NCBI GenBank assembly: GCA_031308135.1
Contig: JAHLJT010009419.1
Coordinates: 35,209,221 to 35,273,220 of the forward strand
Reading direction: 5' to 3'
From: Acheta domesticus
Lineage: Eukaryota > Arthropoda > Insecta > Orthoptera > Gryllidae
Length of the DNA: 64,000 nucleotides
Within the stretch, counting starts at the first letter, position 1. Each line of letters starts with the position of its first letter. Position numbers and translations under genes: made by a program. Below, piece by piece: positions 12,358 to 23,617 of this stretch. The notes under the pieces are model-generated. The model was not told the origin of the DNA, searched no databases, and was given only the letters and a program-made list of their open reading frames with translations.

Positions 12358-12878
12358 CAGCTGAGTTAGCTACGAACCAGCATCGCCGCAGCCTTCGCAG
12401 CGACTGTGAACTTGAGGTTCTACAATTCGATTCCCGAGTGGCGTATTTTCGACACTAGCTAAACAACCAGATCGAATTCAGCGCATCCCGAAGGAAAATT
12501 ATAGCAGCACACTGTTCATTTCCGTGTTTTCTCTTATCAACACCAGGCGACTGCCGAAGCCATACCCTAACAAACAAGCAACGGACTCGATCGTTCCTGC
12601 TTCTTCCAGACCTATCCTGTATCCTTACATCCACACATCACTTACATGCACTATATTACCACACATGTCGGGGGACCAGCTGAAAGTTTAGAACTCGCCC
12701 CGCCTGGGAGGAGAAATCTGGATGGGGAAATGCCCGGAAGCCGACGTGTAGGCCAACGCCGGATCCCATCATCCAGAGGGGTAGGAGCACCGCCATCCCC
12801 CGGAATAAAATAATTTTGACACTAAGGGGACTAATGACCATAGCAGTCGACGTGGCTGGAAACGTCAAATAATCAATT
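12358..12878 (+). mobile_element. tRNA-derived SINE, family A, near full length
   Basis: The head contains a B-box-like stretch (aattcgattcccga near 12426). The body carries 'accaggcgactgccg' and 'ccctaacaaac', followed by 'accacacatgtcggggga', 'gccgacgtgtaggccaacgccgg' and the 3' block 'ggggactaatgacc', ending in 'aataatcaatt'. The same ordered blocks recur at 14640-15066, 15368-16032, 20811-21345, 23403-23617, 36925-37428 and 41243-41311, which defines the family internally. Confidence 0.75.
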
Positions 12879-12929
12879 ACGAGCATAGGAAAATGAACGG
12901 CAATGGCGAGGGCCGCCTGGGGGACAAGG

Positions 12930-13190
12930 GGGCAGAGGAACTATGGGGCGGGGGGCAAGGGGCGAGGAGAAGGGGCGGGGAAGGAGCATGGGGAAGGGGC
13001 GGGGAAGGGGCGGGGAAGGGGCGGGGAAGGGGCGGGGAAGGGGCGGGAAGGGGCGGGGGGAAGGGGCGAGGGAAGGGGCGGGGGAAGGGGCATCGGAAGG
13101 GACGGGGGAAGGGGGAGCAAGGGGCGGGGGTAAGGAGCGGGGAGCAAGGGGAAAGAGGCGTGGGGCAAGGGGGTGCCGCGGGGCCGACGG
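12930..13190 (+). repeat. G-rich minisatellite, unit GGGGAAGGGGCG
   Basis: Runs of 'ggggaaggggcg' and variants repeat many times, giving dozens of G3-G6 runs on the plus strand. The run density meets the usual G-quadruplex pattern. Open frames on both strands here are a by-product of composition. Confidence 0.85.
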
Positions 13191-13389
13191 TGACAGCGAG
13201 AGCTCGTGCGTCTTCGCCTCCAACGGCGGCGGAGGAAGCTGCGGTTTCGTGCAGTGTTAGGGCCTAGGCGCCTTGGGCCTCGCGGGCGGGTATTGATCGC
13301 CGCCGCCGCCGCCGCTCCGCGCCCCGCCGACCCGCACCACCGCGCCGCGCCGCGCCGCGCAGCGAGTCTTCCGAGGTCGCGGCCTCGAG

Positions 13390-13870
13390 GCGCGTGCCGG
13401 CGGCAGCGGCGGTGGCGGTGGTGGCGGCGACGGCGGTAGTGGTGGCTGCGGTGTAGAAACGGCAGCGGAGGCGACGTTCGCGGTGGTGGAGACTCGGTTA
13501 AGGTGGTGACAGTGGCGGAGTCGAGGGAACTGGAGGCGGTGGTGGTTGGAGTGGTGTGTGGAACATGCACCAGCGCCCCTTTCCCTGCGCAGCGATGGTG
13601 GCAGCGGTCGCGGTATTGTCGGTGTCTGCTGAGGCGGCGGCGAATGCTGAGGCAACGGCACCAACGCGACGGTGGGGGCAGTGGCAGTGGTGGCGGCCGT
13701 TGGTAAAGGCGGCGTGGCAGTGGCGGTGTCTGCGGTAACGGTGGCGGCGACGTTGGTGGCAATGGTGGCGGCGGCGCTGGCGCGAGTGACGGCGACAGTG
13801 GCGATGATGGCGGCGCTGGCGGCAGTGACGGAGAAGGTGGCAGCGGTGGCTCATCTGGCCACAGAGACGG
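13390..13870 (+). repeat. GGC/GGT-type triplet-rich low-complexity tract
   Basis: Dominated by 'gcggtggcagtggc'-like triplets. It reads as Val/Ala or Gly/Ser on the plus strand and Pro/His on the minus strand, and is open in several frames, which is compositional rather than coding. Confidence 0.7.
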
Positions 13871-13875
13871 GGGCG

Positions 13876-14250
13876 GAAGTTGTAGAAGCAATTCAACGGT
13901 GCAGTTGCCTGCCTCCAGATGAAGGAAGCGGAAGTGGTAGTCGTTACAGCAGCAATGTAAAGCTGGCAGCAGAGCGTTCTGCCAGTAGAAATTGTACTCG
14001 TAAGAGTAGTAATGCAACGGAGCCCGAACTTGCTTGCCGCGAAATGAAGAGAGCAGAGGTCGTCCTCTAGAGAACAGCAACGATGGTAGAACAGTGGAAC
14101 AGCCCAATGACGAGGGTGGAAGTTGTTCTCGGAAGAGTTGCAATGCAACGGTAACAACTCTTGTCTGCTGCCATGTGAGGAGTGCGGATGTTGTAGTCAT
14201 AAGAGCAAGAATGCCGGCTGAAAGCACTTGCCTGCTGCGAGTGCACAAGG
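13876..14250 (+). repeat. Degenerate ~63-bp minisatellite
   Basis: Units begin near 13876, 13931, 13988, 14055, 14119 and 14186, each with a 'gaagttgta/ctcg.aagag' start, 'agcaatgcaacgg' and 'cttgcctgctgc' blocks. Spacing (55-67 bp) centres near 63. In units 3 and 5 one frame gives NCTRKSSNAT and SCSRKSCNAT, so a decayed repeat protein cannot be ruled out, but stops interrupt the series. Confidence 0.55.
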
Positions 14251-14639
14251 TAGTAGCAATGGCAATGGCAAGGTCGGAAATCTTCAGTAAAAGAAGAGAT
14301 GCAGCAGCCAATTAGCAAGCAGAGACAGTGCGACCTGTCGTGGTTCCTGAGTGTGAGGGGATTTCAGAAGGGCTGAGAGTTGAAGTTTGATTATGCTTAA
14401 TTATAACATTCAAGTACATATCTGGAAATGTAACACCATAATGTGAATTGCCACGAACATTTATAACTTCTTATATTGGTCATTGCACTCCATCATTGAA
14501 CAGTTCCATTCATTGAAACTGTTACGTTAGTGTTATAGTCACGTGTCTAATGACGTCTTAATCACGTGTATTTGGTCCTACAGAGTGCAGACTAAATTTT
14601 GCTGGCCGTGTATTCCTATAGACGAATGCACCTAAAACT

Positions 14640-15066
14640 AATACGGCGCCGACTTGCACATCGGCTTGCAGGAGAATTCCCCTCCCAGGTATCTCCCTCA
14701 ACGGAGCACCGGCCCCAGCCGGTAAAAAGCTCTATGTTCCTGACTGGTGCCCAATATGTGTGATGCTGTTGTGCACATAATTATAAATGTAAGTGTGTGT
14801 ATGTAAGAGTGGAGAAAGGCACAAGAATGAGGAAGGGATGATTGCACGAGGTCCGTGGCCCGTTTGTTAGGGTTCTACTCCGACATTCGCTTGGTATTGA
14901 CTGGAAGAACCACGGAAAACTGCCGATTATTGCAGCAGGCCTCTAGAATTATCCTCCAGCTGTTCAATTCGACCTAGTTATATTGAGAAAGTTGAAAAAC
15001 CACCACCACCAGGATTCGAACCCTTGGACCTCCCGATGAGAGTTGCTGCAGAGTCAACGGTAATGC
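14640..15066 (-). mobile_element. tRNA-derived SINE, family A, 3'-truncated
   Basis: On the minus strand it has a clear B box (ggttcgaatcc, about 15011-15021), then the body 'ttccgtggttcttccagtcaataccaagcgaatgtcgg' in two blocks, 'ccctaacaaacgggcc' and 'gccgatgtgcaagtcggcgcc'. The copy stops before the 'gggactaatgacc' block, so its 3' end is missing. It lies head-to-head with the copy at 15368. Confidence 0.75.
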
Positions 15067-15179
15067 TAGCTCTGATCTAAAATCAACCAATTACTTTTGC
15101 TTCAGTGGTCGACGGTTTGTTTTGGTCGATGTGCCAGAAATGTGCTTAATGAGTTCAAACTCGACCAGTCTGAGACGCC

Positions 15180-15290
15180 TACATGAATGTGACATGTAGG
15201 TCTACTGCCATATTCCGAGGTTTTCGTGGTTTTTCCTCAACTTCCTTAACCCTCTTCCAGACAACTATCGCAGCAGCACCCAACAAGTGG
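15180..15290 (+). mobile_element. SINE family A body fragment
   Basis: A short stretch has 'ttccgaggttttcgtggttttt' split over two words and 'ttccagacaactatcg', matching the family A body next to the 'cgtggtttctc...caggcgaatg' block. It lies between two larger copies and lacks both head and tail. Confidence 0.4.
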
Positions 15291-15367
15291 AGCCATTGAT
15301 CGTGCACAATTTTACGCTTCCATTTTCCATTTCTTTCTCACCCACCTCCCGCAACCCCGGTTGCACC

Positions 15368-16032
15368 GAGAGAGGTGGCTCAGGGCATCAACTGATGTCA
15401 CTGCTGTGCCTCTGAGCGCAAGACCCTATTTTCGACAGAAGCTAGATAGCTAAGTCGAATTCAGACGCCGTCTGGAGAAGAATTTTACCAGCCGGTTGCT
15501 TTGTTCTGCCCTATAGTTCGAGTTCCGAGGGTGCCAAGATTTCCAACACTACCTTTATAGCTAGGGATTTATCCGCTATATGAAGCAGAGCCGACTGCTC
15601 TGATCGGTAGTTTTTCGTGGTTTCTCTCATCCACACCAGGCGAATGTCGGAGCAATACCGTAACAAACGGGCCATAGACTCCGCGCGACCTTTCCTTTCT
15701 CTTCCTTGTCTTATCCTCACCCATTACACTAATACACACTTACTTTAACATGCACTACACTTTCCTCGCCCTTTACATAACACACACATTAACATGCATT
15801 ACACTACCACACATGCCGGGAGATCAGTCGGGAGCTTAGAGCTTGTCCCGGCTGGTGCGGTGTCCCGCTGCTGGTTGAGGAATACCCCGCTAGCCGACGG
15901 TAGGTCGGCGCCAAATCTCACCTTCTAGGAGAGGGAAGATCACCGCCAACTCCTGAGGCAAAATCATGCACTTAACTTACGGGACTAATGACCTTAGGAG
16001 TTGACACCCAGATTTACTAATTAATCAATCAG
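15368..16032 (+). mobile_element. tRNA-derived SINE, family A, long copy
   Basis: It starts with an A-box-like 'ggtggctcagggcatcaact', followed by a B-box-like 'agttcgagttcc' (about 15516), the body 'accaggcgaatgtcggagc', 'gtaacaaacgggcc', 'gccgacggtaggtcggcgcc', 'acgggactaatgacc' and the terminal 'aattaatcaatcag'. It is longer than the other copies because a 'catgcacta...acataacacaca' stretch is duplicated within it. Confidence 0.78.
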
Positions 16033-16574
16033 CAACCCGGGATGCAATGCCATGGGGAAGTTCCGTACATTCCCCTCACAACCAGCACGCGCCGGCGGTG
16101 AAGAGGCCGACGTACCATAGTGGATTGAACAAGACTGATTATTAAGTAATGGTCTGGCGCATGGAAAGCTTTTAATGTATTTGGCAGTACATTAAACACA
16201 TTAATAGAACACGATTTGCCGTTTTTGCTATCGCACCAGATTGGGCGTCATCCGCGTACTCGCAATACATGTCGGAGACTTACTATGTCGGGGGGGGGGG
16301 GAGAATTGAGGCAGGAAATAACAATCTGCCCAAAATCAAGCCCTGCGAATAGTGTTGGGAACAAATTCGGGTAGTAAGGATTGCACGCAATGCTTAGGTT
16401 TAAGGTATTACACCTGTTTTCACCTAGATAGATTTGAATTTCTTATTTTACGAGATTTGGATTCAATAACGAATCGAATGACATATTTCTAAGCCTTGGT
16501 TCTGATGGTTCTTTCACCATTTCATCGCATTTATAGATTTATACGGAGAAAATATAATCAAAATAATAATAATA

Positions 16575-16806
16575 ACAAACCAGCCGGCTCGAGGCGCAGA
16601 CGGTTGCGGCAGCCGTCGTCTGCGCCGAGGAGGCTGCAGGTTCGAGTCTTGCGTAGGCATGATCGTATTTGTGATGGTCCCTTCATTCCTATCATCATCA
16701 CCATCATCATCATCCTATCACCTCGTAATTAACACTTCAAAGCGTAACAACCTTGTCGTAGCGAAGGGTACAGCTTAAAAACTGATCCAAAAAATTACAC
16801 ACGTAA

Positions 16807-16865
<59 letters not shown>
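16575..16865 (+). mobile_element. tRNA-like SINE, family B, followed by ATA microsatellite
   Basis: A tRNA-like head (16582-16660) with a strong B box (ggttcgagtct, 16639-16649) and a self-complementary 'cgcagacgg...ccgtcgtctgcg' arm. It is followed by an ATC-rich segment and a long (TAA)n run (16808-16863). The body does not match family A. A microsatellite tail is common for SINEs. Only one copy is seen here. Confidence 0.5.
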
Positions 16866-17039
16866 GGAAGTGCAAGAAATTGCTTTATTTGGAACAGCCC
16901 ACATTTTGCGGAAAGTATTCTAGAGGCACTGACAGTCACCGGATCTGCTCCTTCGGTAACTGGTTGCAACCTGGAGTAGATTTTATATTCAGCCGACTCA
17001 TAATATCTTTAGTCGGGATGTAGTGGAGTGTAGTGAATA

Positions 17040-17130
17040 ATAATCATGATGATGATGATGATGATGATGATGATTATGATGATGATTATGATAATAATAA
17101 TAATAACAACAACAATAACAACAATAAAAA
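17040..17130 (+). repeat. (GAT)n then (AAT/AAC)n microsatellite
   Basis: GAT repeats with a few transitions grade into AAT and AAC repeats. It separates the AT-rich flank from the adjoining GC island. Confidence 0.9.
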
Positions 17131-17149
17131 CCACGTAATGATCGTGTCG

Positions 17150-17460
17150 TGGGGTGAGCCGGAAGCGAAGCGCAGGGGGCTAGCTGGGCGCGGACGCCTC
17201 CTTCCTTTAGTGCGATCTCTTCCCGTCCTCGCGCGGCCACCGCCGTCGCCGTCGCGTCGTCGCGCTGCGGCTCCGCACACTCGCTAAGCGGAAATGGGGT
17301 GGCGCTCTAACGTCATTCCGGCGCGGCGCTCTAAAACGCGGCGCGCGGGCGGGCGAGCGGCCGTGGTGGTTGCGGGAAGCTGCGCTCGGCTTCGTTCTTC
17401 GGATGCTGCACAGCGACGTCTTCGCTACGTCTCTTCCTTGGCGCGACGTGTTTTCTGCTC
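17150..17460. other. CpG island without a supported gene
   Basis: Dense CpG between a microsatellite and AT-rich DNA, with short open frames on both strands and no motif. Confidence 0.55.
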
Positions 17461-17614
17461 TACGCTGACAGTCCAAAACTCGAGATTTTATATTCTCGGA
17501 GTGCAGTCTCTTCCTCGTGCGTTTCCAGGTATTGTACTCTAAGGTAGTATATCTTTAAAACGATGTAGAACACAGGGCAATAATATTGTCGTTATATTTA
17601 ATTAATTCGGGCCA

Positions 17615-18018
17615 GGCGAAGACCGTGGGTCCAACGTGCTTAGCCCGGGTTGAGGGGGAGATCATTGACCGTAGCAGATGGTATCATTACTGTCATTCTT
17701 AAGCCCGTACGGTACCTTGGCTGGTAGCCCAGCCTCACACTAATCACAATACAGGGAAATATGTAGAATGTAGAGGGGAAATGGCCGTCCAGGTTTTTCG
17801 CACTCTTGGCTTTCCCAAAATCCTACGGCATCCGAGCAGGCCATGGGGAATATGTTGGGGTTGAAAGGTGATGCATGGTGGTGCGAGAGGTCCATCGTGC
17901 CACCCATGCGCACACACAGACACACACACAGGAAACATGAATGCCCGAGGTGGTATTCGAACCGTGACCCTTCCCTCCGAGACCGCAGAAACGCACCTGC
18001 TCGGCTAACCAGGTCGGC
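17615..18018 (-). mobile_element. tRNA-derived SINE, family C
   Basis: On the minus strand: A-box-like 'ctggttagccgagcagg' near 18000-18014, variable arm, then B box 'ggttcgaatacc' (17952-17963), followed by a CA-rich stretch and a unique body to about 17615. The spacing and long variable region suggest origin from a class II (Leu/Ser) tRNA. The head does not fold into an intact tRNA by eye, so it is not called as a tRNA gene. Confidence 0.6.
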
Positions 18019-20130
18019 GTATTTTATGTTTTTATACCTTCATTAGTCTGCGTCTGTGGCTTTGGGGCTTGGAGCTACTTTCAAGAATGTGGAGCTCGAA
18101 GGCTGCGCGGGTTCAGCGACCCGTGTATGGGTGTATGTTCCTTGTGTTTAATCTCTGCAAAGCTTGTTGTGGCATCGTGTAACACATATTAACCATCATC
18201 CCATCCCTAATATTTTTATCAACAATTGCACATGATCACTTCTAGCTCAACCAGTAGAAGGTAATAATCAACCATCATTGTGGCAAAAAGTACCTGCTGT
18301 GGCTCGTAAATCTAGTAAGTTACTCAACATCATATAGTTCACAAATTAGAAACCATAACAACGCAAGTGGATTTTGAAGTAGACCAAGTATTTGGATCAC
18401 TGCACCATTTCTGTTTTTCGTTTTTTCTTTCCCTGATTCCCTTATTACACAAGATTCATTCATCTCACCTATGACGTTCATTTTAATTACTCCAGCTTCC
18501 TGTACACCATCTAATTTTCAACTTGATACCATGAGTTATTTCAGCAGGATAGCTGAACAAAATAAAGAGGAAGTTCTATATTATAAAGAAAATGCTCCAA
18601 CACAAAGAAAAGAAAGAATAAACATTTTTACTTGGTTAGAGAGTTAGAGTAACAATGATGAGCGTTTACTCAAGACCACAAGTGGTTATCAATCATCGCA
18701 CGCCTAGCTGTATCAACAAGTGATAATTTATCACATTCCGATTTTGAAAAAAACTACACCACTTCACTACACAATGAGCACATCATTACCTCGTTCAACA
18801 ATTCGCCAAAATCTCATCGCAGTCATTCCGCACTTCAGCAGTAAAAGACAACTCATTTGTACGCGCAAATTAAATTTCTCGTTCTATCGCACTTTCGTGA
18901 GATTAAGGAAACGAATTTAGTTATAAAGTTCCTTTACAGGAGGCGTGGAGAAAGTCCGAAGCCTGCGGAGAGTGGGTGGAATAAGGGTGGGATGGGGTAG
19001 GGAATGGAATGCTCGAGGGTACCTCCGTGCTCGCAAAGTGCAGTTCTCCGTAACAGCGATATAATCTATAATAAATTATATTTTCTCATGTTGTAAATGC
19101 CATGTTTGAATAAACGAACTTCAAGGATGTAAACATTTTCTTTTAAATATAAAATACTATTATTTATTTTCGCTGTGTTCACGTTTGAAAGGAGTAAGTA
19201 GTAGTCCCTCGCTGGAACGTGGAAGAACACGGAAATATTACATACATACAATAATTCGCAAACAAGTGTAACATAAGCAGTTGGTTTTCTGCAGACCATT
19301 GGGGTACACACTGTAAGGTACATAGTTTTTATGTTAGAAAATTCCACCTATCTCTTCGCATTTTCCCTCACTACTATAGATCTGTGATATTCTTCTTTCA
19401 AACATATTATATTCATTTTGGGGAAAATCCCATGAACAATTTTAGGCGCTAGTATTGCTCACGGACAAACAGACTGAGAGGGTCCGAACGAGCATTGAGT
19501 GTGAGACGAACTTTTTGAGCATCAGGGACTATCAACACTTTTATTTACCTCGAAATTGCAACATCGAAATGGAGCAGGATTTCCAGAGGCGCAGCTAGGC
19601 TGGTGCAACCGGAGCGCAGCACTTGGCCCCTGAATTCAAGGGGCTTAATAAGCACGCCCGCCGAACCCAATAAAGATGACAATGGCAACAAGGGGACCAA
19701 TTTGGACATTCTGCACTGGGGTCCCCGAAAACTTTGCTAGGCCTCTGAAAACTAGAAAACTTTCTGTATTTTGCGTGTACACGAAGGTAAAAATATTTAT
19801 TTTCGATATTATTTAACAATCCATTTCCACTTCTCATATTTTCCTCGGAACCGCAAAACAGCTTCCGCGTAACTGCAGCGCACCTTGAACGCAACATCCA
19901 CCGATTAAGAGCAATAGCGGGGGGGTCGGGGTCTTCTTCGGCTGCACCGAGCGCTGCGAAGCCGAGCCCGCCTCCGCCCTGCGCGCTCCGTGCGGAAACT
20001 TCGCGAAGCTCAAAACTCGGCGCGGTTCCGCGCGCAGTTGGTAACTCCCACGGCGGCGGCGGCGCGGCGCGGGCGCGGGCGAGAGCACGGGCGGGCACGG
20101 GCGCTCCAGGCAGCGCAAAGCGCGCAAGTT
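18019..20130. other. Mostly AT-rich intergenic DNA with a GC island at its end
   Basis: 18,019-19,900 has no gene or repeat I can recognise. From about 19,920 a CpG-rich island leads into unit 1 of array A. Confidence 0.55.
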
Positions 20131-20810
20131 AACAAGTCTGCGCGCAGCAGCGCAGCCGAGCCCCGTTCGCGAGAGCGCTCCTTCCAGCCGGCTGTTCCGT
20201 TTCCCGCCGCGCGGCGCAAGGACGGAGACCCAGCGCAGCGGAATCCCTCGCGCTGGGAATCCCGCGAGCGGAGGAAATCAGCGGGCGTGGAACTCTAGAA
20301 CAGTAGTTCCATGAATGGATTCACGAAATCTGAAGGGCGCGTCGCAAATGTGTCACCAAACCTGTCAATGCCGTTCGAAAACGAAATTGGAGAGAACTCG
20401 GAACCACTGTTGACAGTGGATGGTATGTGAATCACAAAACTCCTGTCTCAGAAGGGACCTGCGATGCCCGTTTTTTTTTTTTAAGAAAAAGGAGGAGGAG
20501 AGGAAGGAGGAGGACCAAGAAGTTGGTAACAAGTCTGTGTGCAGCGACGGCAGATTTCCCGTTCGCGCTCCCGCGCGTTCGCCCCTGCTAGCCGACTGTT
20601 CCGTTTCCCGCCATGCACTGCACGGTGAGACATTCAATGCAACTGAAACCCTTGCACTAGAAATCCCGAGGGGTATATAACTCAGCAGGACTCTAGAGCA
20701 GCGGTTTCTGGAATGTGCTAATAAAAGCTCCCGGGCGCATCACAGAAGTGACACAAAATCTGTCAATACCATCTGAAACGAAATTTATGAGTATAGAAAC
20801 CATCGCTTAA

Positions 20811-21345
20811 TTGATTCATTTCGTGATTACAGGCGCGTCAAAAGCTAGTCATTAGTCCCGTAAGTTCAGTGCACGTTAATCACGGGAGGTGGCGATGTTC
20901 TTTCCTCGCTGAATGGTGAGATCTGGCACCAACCGACGTCGGCTTGCGGGGTTTTCCCCATCCATATATCTCCCACCACCGGGGCATTGTTCCATTCGGG
21001 ACAAGCTCAAAGTTCCCGACTGATCTCCCGACATATGTGGTAGTGTAGTGCTTGTAGTATGTGTGTAAGTAAGGGGGGAAGATAGAACATGGAAAAAAAT
21101 GATCGCGCTCAGTGCGTGGCCTATTTGTTAGGGCTGCTCCGGTACTCGCCTGGTGTTGATCAGAGAAACCACGAAAAGCTACCTTTCAGAGCAGCCGACC
21201 GTTAGAATTCTCTTCAAGACCGAGGCTGAATTCCTCATAGCTATAGTAGCTATGTGGCTATGTGTCTCAAATCGGGACTCGAACTGAAGGGCCTCCCTGT
21301 CAGAAGTCCTGCAGTGACACCAGTTCATGCCCTGAGACACCTCAG
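20811..21345 (-). mobile_element. tRNA-derived SINE, family A, near full length
   Basis: On the minus strand: A-box region 'ggtgtctcagggcatgaact', B box 'cagttcgagtcccg' (21272-21285), body 'accaggcgagtaccgg', 'ccctaacaaataggcc', then 'acgggactaatgac' and a terminal 'gaatcaatt'. It is inserted inside tandem array A between units 2 and 3. Confidence 0.78.
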
Positions 21346-21547
21346 CCGATACCACCGCTGAGTGTTGAAGGTGTAGTGAATGTCACAAAAGAATCTCAGA
21401 AGGGGACTACAGTACTCATTTTTTCAAGAAAGGGTAAGACGCTGAAGGCGGTGGAGAGGATGGAGGAAGACGAGAGGAAGAAGACGTAGGCAACAATAAA
21501 ACTTGTAGACCAATTGAAAAATTGTTCCTGATTGTCAGTATATGATT

Positions 21548-21758
21548 CTTAATAACAAACCTTATCCAATTTAATTTTTGACAATCCTTTATTGTTCACA
21601 TTTGCACACAAAACACGTTTCGTAACGTGTTTAGTTACATCATCAGGATCCTTAATAAAGGGAACTGTTGTCCCATTTTTAACGGTCAAGCACTCGAGGA
21701 CACAAAGTGAACTCAACAGCAACCTCCTCAGTAAAATTGGATAAGTTTTATTATTAAG
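21548..21758. mobile_element. Short inverted-repeat element with a CTGATGA...GAAAC motif
   Basis: The outer ends are inverted repeats (CTTAATAACAAACCTTATCC on the left; the complement of the right end is CTTAATAATAAAACTTATCC). TTAA is present at both ends and could be a target duplication. On the minus strand the interior contains CTGATGA, then a GTAAC/GTTAC hairpin, then GAAAC. That is the order of the hammerhead ribozyme core, known from Penelope-like elements, but I could not find convincing stems I and III. It lies inside array A. Confidence 0.5.
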
Positions 21759-22480
21759 TAGGCAACAAGTCTGGGCGCAGTCGTAGCAGCAGAGTTTCGT
21801 CAGGAAGAAGCGCGCGTCATGCTGCTCTTTCCAGCCGGCTCGTTTCCCGCTACGCAGTGCAGGGGGGAAATCTGCATCTGAAACACTTGCCACGGGAATC
21901 CCTAAAGGCGACGAAATCTACGGGATTAGAGCACAGTGGTTCCCCGAATGTTAAAACCTCCGAGACGCGTCTTAGTTTGCAGGAAATCTTTCGATATCAT
22001 TTCGAACGAAATTGCTGTGGTGAAAACGTCGAAGTTGAATGTTGATGGTAAAGCTAGTGAACGAGTTGGATAGGAAAGAGGGGAATTCGTTCAGTCTCGG
22101 AAAAGGGTGCGGTTCCGAATCCGAAGAAAGATGAAAGTAGAAAATGAAGATGAAGAGGAAGGAAAATAAGAAGGAGGAGACGTTGGAAACACGTCCGCGC
22201 GCTGCCCCAGTGCCTTCGTTTCTGCGAATCGGGCGCTCTCGCCGTCGCTCGTTCCAGCTCGCTTTTTCGTTCCCCGCTTCGCAGTGCGCTGTAAAAGATT
22301 CAACGCAGCTGAAGCTCTACGTCGGAATTCCCTACGAAATAGGGAGACCCCGTAAAGTGAAGAAAATCAGTTGGATTCCAGTATAGCGGTTCGCTGAATG
22401 TGTTCGACGGAATTTCAGGGACGCATCAAACAGGTCCGAGGAAAAGGCTATCTGAATTATCTATTGGCGTACAAGCAGCG

Positions 22481-23402
22481 CACAAGGAATTGCATCACGT
22501 AATGTGGTTCCTGGTAGACTGGACTAGGGAAATCGCAGCATCTCTCCACACACTGGATGAACTGGCAGAGATACATAAGAGAGCTTTCGGTTTTTCTTAA
22601 AACTAGATTTTTTCTACTTTTTTTTATCTTTTTTCTCTAATTATTTATTTAAATGTTATAGTGATATCTCTTCCGAAAGCGGTAACGACAGAGTTAGGTT
22701 TGTACTTTTAAAAATATATTTTGAAGGGTTCCATGTTCTAAAATTTTCTGGAAACTCTATTCTAAGTGTTTGCTTTGGTAACCTCTGAAACTAGCGTTAA
22801 ACAACATCCGGAAAACATTTTTGTATTTTTGATTAGTAGTATAAATGTCCCTGTCTTCTATTCAACTCATGCTTTTTTTTTTGTTTTGTTTTCGAAACCA
22901 ATATAACTATTTCATTACAAACGTTTTATTTTTTTTTCTTTGCTTGATAACAATCTAGTCAATTTAACCCTTTCAGATAACCCCCAAATATTTTCCATGG
23001 ACCGTCTTATCATACTTGAGGATACACCAGTGAATCATTCTATAGTGAAAAATTTCATGGCGGCGCAGTCGGATTACCGCGAACTAACAATATTCTCAGC
23101 CTTAAGTTGTTCGCACGGATCTCGATTGTGTGGTTGAAAAAGACAAAAGAAGTGCATCGAGGGCATTGGTTAACATTCCCGAAGGAAAAAGGTCAGGCTA
23201 GGATAGGAGTGTGGAGGGAGGTGGAGGTGGGGCCCGGGGGTGACCGGTGTGAGAGCGGGACCCGGCTGTGGCGGAGTCGGAGCGTGACGAGTGCAGGTGA
23301 GGTTTGCGTTCAAGATCGGAAGAGCCTCCCAAATACGCATTACTTTCATACCAGCACGAATTTGACTCTCCTCAGAGCGACTCTAATATACTCTTCTTCG
23401 GA
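22481..23402. other. AT-rich intergenic DNA, no gene seen
   Basis: T-rich runs at 22,610-22,950, then a G-rich patch at 23,200-23,290. No motif recognised. Confidence 0.55.
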
Positions 23403-23617
23403 TTGATTGATTGTTAGTGATTCCAGGTGCGTCAACTAACGTGATCGTTGGTCCCGTAAGTGTGGTGCATGTTTTTCATCAGGCTATGGCGGTGATCTTC
23501 CCCCGCTGGATGGCGAGATCCGGCGCCGACCTACTGTCGACTAGCGTTTTTTTTTCCCAAACCAGGTATCCCCCATCTACCGACATGTGTGGTTGTGTAT
23601 TGCATGTTAGTGTAAGT
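23403..23617 (-). mobile_element. SINE family A, 5'-truncated
   Basis: It starts (3' end of the element) with a (ATTG)n run, followed by complements of 'cttacgggacc', 'gccggatctcgcc' and 'acacatgtcggtagatg'. The head and the 'accaggcgaatg' body are missing. Confidence 0.7.

Larger units (their letters stand above)
20131..22480. repeat. Tandem array A, four degenerate ~400-bp units
   Basis: Units are anchored by 'aacaagtctg' at 20131, 20528, 21764 and (diverged) about 22187, each followed by 'ttccagccggctgttccgtt'-like and 'tttcccgc..cgcagtgc' blocks and then a 'gaatccc' block. Units 1-2 are 397 bp apart and units 3-4 about 423 bp. The larger gap between 2 and 3 holds a SINE (20811-21345) and a small inverted-repeat element (21548-21758). 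Units 2 and 4 are preceded by a purine-rich GGA tract, and a third such tract lies at 21455-21490. No coding frame is conserved. Confidence 0.7.

Noticed and set aside
12941..14311. 456-codon minus-strand frame rich in Pro, His, Cys and Arg
   Set aside because: It runs through the G-rich minisatellite and triplet tract. Other frames and the opposite strand are also open, so it is compositional.
16582..18018. tRNA-like A and B boxes as possible tRNA genes
   Set aside because: Heads do not give complete cloverleafs and are followed by SINE bodies, so they are called SINEs.
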